Of a DNA stretch of 64,000 bases, positions 59,717 to 64,000 are shown one piece after another (position 1 is the first letter of the stretch; every line of letters begins with the position of its first letter). A program made the position numbers and the translations under genes. Source of the DNA: Microbacterium karelineae. Lineage in GTDB: Bacteria; Actinomycetota; Actinomycetes; Actinomycetales; Microbacteriaceae. The notes beneath the pieces were generated by a model. The model was not told the origin of the DNA. It made no database searches and worked only from the letters and a program-made list of their open reading frames with translations. The stretch is from the NCBI RefSeq assembly GCF_009745985.1, contig NZ_WFIX01000175.1, positions 186,001-250,000 of the forward strand, in the 5' to 3' direction.

Positions 59717-60559
59717 ATGCACATCATCGAGGCGATCGTCCTCGGCCTCGTCCAGGGGCTGACCGAGTTCCTCCCGATCTCGTCGAGCGCGCACATCCGC
59801 GTCGTCGGGGAGTTCCTGCCCTCCGCGGCGGATCCAGGGGCGACGTTCACGGCCATCTCCCAGATCGGCACCGAGCTCGCGGTCCTCGTCTACTTCTGGG
59901 CGAAGATCGTCACGATCATCAAACGGTGGGCGCTCTCGCTCGTCGGGAAGGTGCCGCGAAACGATCCGGACGCCCGCATGGGGTGGCTCGTCATCGTCGC
60001 GTCGATCCCGATCGGCATCCTCGGCTTCACACTGCAGGACTACATCCGCGACGTGTTCCGGAACCTCTGGCTCGTCGCCGTCGTGCTCATCGTGTTCGGC
60101 ATCATCCTCGGCGTCGCCGACCGCTGGGGGGCGCGCCGCCGCGAGATGAGCGACGTCACCTACCCGCACGGCATCTCGATCGGCGTCGCCCAGGCGCTCG
60201 CCCTCGTCCCGGGCGTGTCGCGCTCCGGCGCGACGACGACGGCCGCCCGCGCGCTCGGCTACCAGCGCACCACGGCGGCCGAGTTCTCGTTCCTCATGGC
60301 GATCCCCGCGGTCTTCGGCTCGGGGCTGTACGAGCTGAAGCACGGCCTCGAGGAAGGCGATGTCGGACCCTATGGCTGGAGCGGCACGATCATCGCCACG
60401 ATCGTCGCGTTCCTCGTCGGCTGGGTCGTGGTCGCCTACCTCATGCGATACCTGAAGACGGGCACGTTCATGCCCTTCGTGATCTATCGCATCCTGCTCG
60501 GAGCGACGATCATGATCCTCCTCGCAATGGAGGTTCTGACGCCGTTCGGCACCGCCTAG
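59717..60559 (+). CDS. uppP: Undecaprenyl-diphosphate phosphatase
   Basis: 280 residues, BacA family with seven to eight membrane helices. Motifs: LVQGLTEFLPISSSAH with the catalytic glutamate, and PGVSRSGATTT with the conserved R and S. Recycles undecaprenyl diphosphate for wall synthesis and gives bacitracin tolerance. The stop codon TAG touches the end of an IS481-type remnant that begins at about 60558, but the protein's C-terminus looks normal in length. Confidence 0.95.
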   Translation: MHIIEAIVLGLVQGLTEFLPISSSAHIRVVGEFLPSAADPGATFTAISQIGTELAVLVYFWAKIVTIIKRWALSLVGKVPRNDPDARMGWLVIVASIPIGILGFTLQDYIRDVFRNLWLVAVVLIVFGIILGVADRWGARRREMSDVTYPHGISIGVAQALALVPGVSRSGATTTAARALGYQRTTAAEFSFLMAIPAVFGSGLYELKHGLEEGDVGPYGWSGTIIATIVAFLVGWVVVAYLMRYLKTGTFMPFVIYRILLGATIMILLAMEVLTPFGTA

Positions 60560-60819
60560 CTGCGGTGTCCAGGCAGGTTGTTGAGTCTGCTGATAGGTGG
60601 ACCGCTGACCGCGGAGTGGTGCCGATGATAATCGTAGAAGCGCAACCAGCGCGGCAGCTGGGTCTTCCGCGCCCAGCTATTCGCGGTGTTCCGGTTCACC
60701 CCCAACTCGCGCGCCGCGAGCGTCACACTGCCCAACGACACCAGCAACGCCAGGACCTCTGCCCGGCGCTCTTCCTTCTCCGCTGAAAATGACACGGTGG
60801 TCGCAACCTCCCGAAACAC
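60556..60819 (-). pseudogene. Chimeric transposase remnant
   Basis: An 87-residue frame joins two unrelated pieces. Residues 1-55 are an N-terminal helix-turn-helix of a transposase (VTLAARELGVNRNTANSWARK, IS30-like wording); residues 56-87 are the last part of an IS481-type integrase (LPRWLRFYDYHRHHSAVSGP then RLNNLPGH). All catalytic DDE residues are missing. The start codon lies inside a 14-bp fold-back (60794-60807 with 60825-60838). Confidence 0.8.
60558..60659. mobile_element. IS481-type terminal fragment, copy 1
   Basis: The stretch 60561-60659 repeats 62880-62978 in direct orientation with three differences in 99 positions; both end at the same base. It contains the element's terminal inverted repeat and the last codons of its transposase. 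Only this end remains, next to the uppP stop. Confidence 0.85.
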
Positions 60820-60838
60820 GGGGTGTTGCGACCACCGT
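60794..60838. repeat. Inverted repeat at the transposase N-terminus
   Basis: Perfect 14-bp arms (ACGGTGGTCGCAAC and its complement) with a 17-nt loop. Likely the terminal region of a second insertion sequence, folding so as to hide the transposase start in read-through transcripts. Confidence 0.65.
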
Positions 60839-60872
60839 TAGAGCCCGCCGTGGTCTGCCACGGGGGCCCTCG

Positions 60873-61181
60873 TTATCGCTCAGGACCTGTGTCCTGTGCA
60901 CCATCGCCCGGCGACGACGACGGATGTGAGCCGGTGGTCACACGCTCGGCTCGACGGAACATCACGATTCCGGTGATCGCGATGAGCGCCGCGACCGGGA
61001 GCCAGATCCACAGCATCTGGTACATGAAGGAATCGACGAGCCCCTGGTCTGTGACGAGCGACCTGATGAACGCGCCGAGCACAGCCCCGACGAACATTGC
61101 GACTTCAAACAGGATGAACAGGTTCAGCACAGCGTTCGGATCGTTGATTCGCTCCAGCGGCGTCATTCTTTGCTTCGTCAC
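60873..61181 (-). CDS. Small two-helix membrane protein, possible immunity-type partner
   Basis: 102 residues from GTG 61181 with AGGAGG 7-8 nt upstream. Two membrane helices (about 15-38 and 50-73, the second with FMYQMLWIWLPVAALIAITG) and a hydrophilic tail rich in Ser, Gly and Pro. No family recognised. It lies 31 bp downstream of a secreted Cys-containing protein gene on the same strand, an arrangement like bacteriocin plus immunity protein; that reading is speculative. Confidence 0.55.
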   Translation of the reverse strand: MTKQRMTPLERINDPNAVLNLFILFEVAMFVGAVLGAFIRSLVTDQGLVDSFMYQMLWIWLPVAALIAITGIVMFRRAERVTTGSHPSSSPGDGAQDTGPER

Positions 61182-61212
61182 GCGCGTACCTCCTATCATC
61201 CGACTCAGGACG

Positions 61213-61847
61213 TCACCTGCAGACTCCGCTGGTGTCGATGGCACCGGTGATCCCCATCATCGCGAGGGCGCAGACGGCACCGGCCACCGGATTCGCCAAG
61301 CCGACCGGCAGGCAGACCAGTGCTTCGGACCCGAATGCGAGTACGAAGTTCGCAAGCCACTCCTCGAAGCAGCTCGTCATCGCCATGAACGTCGAATCGG
61401 AATCCGTCGTGCTCTCCTGGGCCTGCACCTGGAGCGTATTGTCGACGACAACGAACTCGGCGGCCTTGTTGTGCGAGCCATCCTTGGTCGCCAGTGTGGG
61501 TGAATCGAAGGACATCAGCTCTGAGCCTGACCCATCGGTGATCGTGACGTGCTGACCATCCTCGCTCACGTCGATCGAATCCCCTCGGCGAGTGAGAATG
61601 TGATGCCTTGTCCGCCCGTGGATGTCTCGACGACCTCGAACGAGCGCTCGACGCCATCGACGGAGATGGTGCCGACGTTCGGGTCAGTCACTGCCGCAGC
61701 CGGGGCCGCGGACGCGATCTGTGTGCCGCCGAGCACCATCGCCAGTGCGACGAGTGCCGACAGCATGACCTTGACGACGAGCGACCGGGGATTGGCACCC
61801 TCACGCGACGTTCGGATCGAGTCGATCGTGATGGCTTGTGCTGACAT
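61213..61847 (-). pseudogene. Secreted protein with hydrophobic 4-Cys C-terminus, broken by a frameshift
   Basis: Two overlapping frames fit one 211-residue protein if one G is added to a GGGG run (61581-61584): the upstream frame ends ...FSLAEGIRST, while the corrected reading is SLAEGDSIDVSEDGQHVTI. Features: a signal peptide (about 33-62) ending TQIASAAPAAA, a beta-rich middle, and a C-terminal 53 residues that are hydrophobic with four cysteines (SCFEEW, ALVCLP, GAVCAL, SGVCR). The tail resembles Cys-bearing hydrophobic bacteriocin peptides such as the halocin C8 type only in general style. ATG at 61847 has GAGGA ahead. Sequencing error or phase variation could restore the frame. Confidence 0.6.
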
Positions 61848-61931
61848 TTCTTCCTCGGTTGCATCGCTGTCGGCCGCGCGGGACAGCATGTGATCTGTGT
61901 ACGCCGTTCACGCTATCGATCCGCGCGACGC

Positions 61932-62159
61932 GTGTCTGTCGCCTCTTTGGGGGACAAGCGCTTGCGAGAGCTTTCACATCAGGCCAAGCGCCTCGACGAG
62001 GTGTCGGACGAGAATCGCAGGGCGTTCGCGGCGTGGGCCGTATCGGGCGCGCAGATCGAGGACAACCATGGCCTACACGTCGTCGCCGAACCGGCGCGAT
62101 CCAGGGCAGCCGATGTCGTGAGCGGCTGGGTGCTCGTGACGCTTGTGAGTAGGGCCTAA
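61932..62159 (+). CDS. Small unknown soluble protein
   Basis: 75 residues from GTG 61932 (an ATG at 61890 would add 14 Arg-rich residues). Mostly helical: LRELSHQAKRLDEVSDENR then AFAAWAVSGAQIEDN. The stop overlaps the end of the convergent recombinase remnant by 4 bp. No family recognised; may be a leftover gene of the decayed element. Confidence 0.4.
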   Translation: MSVASLGDKRLRELSHQAKRLDEVSDENRRAFAAWAVSGAQIEDNHGLHVVAEPARSRAADVVSGWVLVTLVSRA

Positions 62160-62879
62160 TCCCTCGGCATGATGTGTGCAAGCCCTCGCTGCCGTCCGGG
62201 AGTCACTTCGATGCGCGTCACGAGGGATCGCACGAACTCGCGCTTCTCGTGAGGTTCGATCGCATCCCACTCGTCCATGATCGCGTTCGGGACCTCGACA
62301 GGCCGCGCTTCACGCACTTGCGCCTCGCGGAGCCGCGCACTCAGCTCAGCTTCCTCCTCGGCGTAGCGGTCGCGCAGACGCTCGTACGTTTTGAGCGGGA
62401 TCCGAGTGTCGAGCATCGACTCGGCGAGCGCTTCCTGCCTGCGCGCCACCTCGGCGAGACGCTTGAGGATCGGCTTCGACGGATCCGCGGGCCGTGTCCC
62501 CGGCTGGGTCGCGAGCGCCGCCGCAGCGGCTGCGTTGACGCGCTCTGCATACTGTCGCAGCCACTTGAGCATCTCCTGGTCGAGGTGCGATTCGTCGACG
62601 TAGCCACCGACGTGCCGTCCCTTCTCCTCCCCGCCCTTGCAGCGGTATCGCTTCACCATGTTCGATCCGGACGTGTTGCCATGCATCTTGCTTCCGCAGT
62701 GACACCAGACGAGGCCGGAAAGGATGTAGTCGGAACGCTCGGTGCGACGGTAGACCCGGCGTCGCTCCCGCGCTTCCTGGTACGCGGCCCATTCCGATTC
62801 GGTGATGACGGGTTCGTGGATGCCGATCTTCGACTGGTCGCCGTAGCGGATGATGCCCGCCGCGAACCCACTGTCCAGG
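62156..62879 (-). pseudogene. Large serine recombinase, C-terminal remnant
   Basis: About 240 residues of the DNA-binding end of a large serine integrase: VITESEWAAYQEARERRR, then the zinc ribbon (WCHCGSKMHG and YRCKGG), a long coiled coil (LKRLAEVARRQEALAESML and EEAELSARLREAQ) and the ending FVRSLVTRIEVTPGRQRGL. The catalytic N-terminal domain and recombinase domain are missing; the break coincides with the end of an IS481-type element at about 62877. A sign that an integrative element once lay here. Confidence 0.88.
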
Positions 62880-63359
62880 TGCGGTGTCCAGGCAGGTTGT
62901 TGAGTCTGCTGTTGGGTGGACCGCTGACCGCGGAGTGGTGCCGATGATAATCGTAGAAGTGCAACCAGCGCGGCAGCTCGTCGCGCCGCTCGGTCTCTGA
63001 CGAGTAGAACCTCGCATACGCCCAACCGTCCGCGAGGGTGCGATGGAATCGCTCGATCTTCCCGTTCGTTTGCGGCCGGTACGGGCGCGTCCGTTTGTGT
63101 GCGATGTCGAGCCGAGCGCAGGCATCGCGCCAGGCGAACGACCTGTAGGCGGAGCCGTTGTCGGACTGCGCCCGCTCGATACGGGAGAGGCGATTGACAC
63201 CGCAGCGGGCGAGAACGGCATGAACCGTCGACGGCGACAACCCCGGGCGTCCGGCGATCTGCGCCGGTCCGAGGCAGAGCCGCCAGCGCAACGCGACGAC
63301 GCGACCCGTTGGAGGACTCAGCCCCGTGTCGGGAAACAACGTCCCCGGACATCACACCT
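62877..63359 (-). mobile_element. IS481-type element with internal deletion, copy 2
   Basis: About 483 bp with both ends: the left AGGTGCGGTGTCCAGG (from 62877) and right AGGTGTGATGTCCGGG (complement, from 63359) match at 20 of 27 positions. Inside, the transposase frame runs SPPTGRVVALRWRLCLGP, LSPSTVHAVLARCGVNRLSRI, then jumps to QSDNGSAYRSFAW, RPYRPQTNGKIERFHRTL and ends at NLPGHRT; roughly the segment with the first DDE aspartate is gone, though the frame stays open. A non-autonomous, MITE-like derivative. No clear target duplication seen. Confidence 0.85.
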
Positions 63360-63367
63360 AGAGCACG

Positions 63368-64000
63368 TCAGCCGCGCGGCGGGCGGCCCTTTCCGGGGCC
63401 GTCGCCGCGCAGGTACTTCTCGAACGCCTGCGCGATCGCATCGCCGGACGCCTCGGGCGAGTCCCACGTGTCGCGGGCCTCCTCCAGCTGGCGGATGTAG
63501 TCGGACATCTCGTCGTCGTCGGCGGCGGCCGCGTCGACCGTGGCCTCCCAGGTGGCCGCCTCGGTCGGCAGCGAGCCGAGCTCGATCTCGCGCGCCGTCA
63601 TCTCGCCGAGTCGTTCGAGGAGCGCGAGCGTCGCCTTCGGCGAGGGGGATGCGCCGGCCACGTAGTGGGGCACGCTCGCCCACAGCGCGACGGTCGGGAT
63701 CCCGGCCGTCTCCGCGGCGTCGGTCAGGACGCCGAGGATGCCCGTGGGCCCCTCGTATCGGCTGCGGTCGATCTCGAGCTGGTTGCGCAGCAGCTCGTTC
63801 TCGCTCGTCGCGTGCACCGCGATCGGGCGCGTATGCGGCACATCGCTCATCATCGCCCCGACCGTCACGAGCCCCGTGACGTCCTCCGCGAGCAGCGCGT
63901 CGATGAACTCGGCGGTGAAGCTGCGCCAGGCACGCGCCGGCTCGACGCCCCGGAGCGTCCAGAATCCGCGGGGATCCATCGGTCGGTGGAGCGTCGCCTC
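63368..64000 (-). CDS. PAC2-family protein (N-terminus beyond window)
   Basis: At least 211 residues; the frame is open to the right edge (reading EATLHRPMDPRGFWTLRGVE), and family members are about 300 residues long, so the N-terminus is missing. PAC2 wording: WRSFTAEFIDALLAED, VGAMMSDVPHTRP, GPTGILGVLTDAAETAGIP and WASVPHYVAGASPSPKATLALLERL (consecutive blocks, not one motif). PAC2 proteins are linked to proteasome assembly chaperones. It ends just outside the IS481-type element. Confidence 0.85.
   Translation of the reverse strand, partial: EATLHRPMDPRGFWTLRGVEPARAWRSFTAEFIDALLAEDVTGLVTVGAMMSDVPHTRPIAVHATSENELLRNQLEIDRSRYEGPTGILGVLTDAAETAGIPTVALWASVPHYVAGASPSPKATLALLERLGEMTAREIELGSLPTEAATWEATVDAAAADDDEMSDYIRQLEEARDTWDSPEASGDAIAQAFEKYLRGDGPGKGRPPRG

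Overview
The window is high-GC (about 70 percent by eye) actinobacterial chromosome. Gene content, GTG/TTG starts, many apparent leaderless promoters, a cysteine-free type-B L31 protein, DUF3099 and DUF4190 membrane proteins and mycobacterium-like gene clusters fit a Microbacteriaceae member such as Microbacterium. Assignment to genus is inference.

Layout. 1-1749 is the tail of the SUF iron-sulfur operon (sufD end, Rieske ferredoxin, sufC, MIP18/SufT-type factor). 1876-3024 is a MalY/PatB-type lyase. 3043-5499 is a biotin uptake locus, bioQ against bioYMN, with a double BioQ-type operator. 5512-18043 is a glycan-processing region: a LytTR regulator and AgrC-like kinase next to three different GH3 glycosidases (cytosolic, lipoprotein, and a membrane-anchored enzyme with permuted domains), with GtrA and GT2 genes and a small lipoprotein. 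The three GH3 genes share one promoter layout, a 13-bp direct repeat pair on a 21-bp period exactly 37 bp from a -10 element, so they look like one LytTR regulon. 18324-31932 is mostly housekeeping: ABC-F ATPase, SURF1, fabG, serB, L31, exonuclease, hydrolase, two Lrp/AsnC regulators around a DUF6421-threonine aldolase pair, a phosphatase and a sirtuin.

31967-39269 is the most unusual stretch. A TrmH/SpoU rRNA methyltransferase gene is split by a 6.45-kb island flanked by an 8-bp repeat. The island supplies its own version of the gene's 3' end, so a full-length chimeric frame survives; a second decayed 3' end lies inside the island and the displaced host 3' end lies at its right edge. Three copies of one gene end imply repeated, site-preferring integration. 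Cargo: an FRG-domain protein, three unknown genes, and a reverse-strand set coding for a PIN nuclease, an ImmA/IrrE-like protein without its zinc motif, and a resolvase-like protein without its catalytic serine and arginines.

39242-43165 holds an SGNH hydrolase, a helicase and a VIT1/CCC1-type transporter, followed by tRNA-Leu(GAG). 43623-53156 is an eight-gene operon for branched-chain 2-oxoacid (leucine) catabolism, ordered much like the bkd/accA1-accD1 cluster of Mycobacterium tuberculosis. Two of its products carry biotin chemistry, which links functionally to bioYMN. 53224-60559 contains an unknown membrane protein, a NarL-type two-component pair beside an ABC exporter, an M20 peptidase and uppP. 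60558-63360 is a decayed mobile region: two IS481-type fragments, a large serine recombinase C-terminus, and a frameshifted secreted Cys-containing protein with a small membrane protein. The window ends inside a PAC2-family gene.
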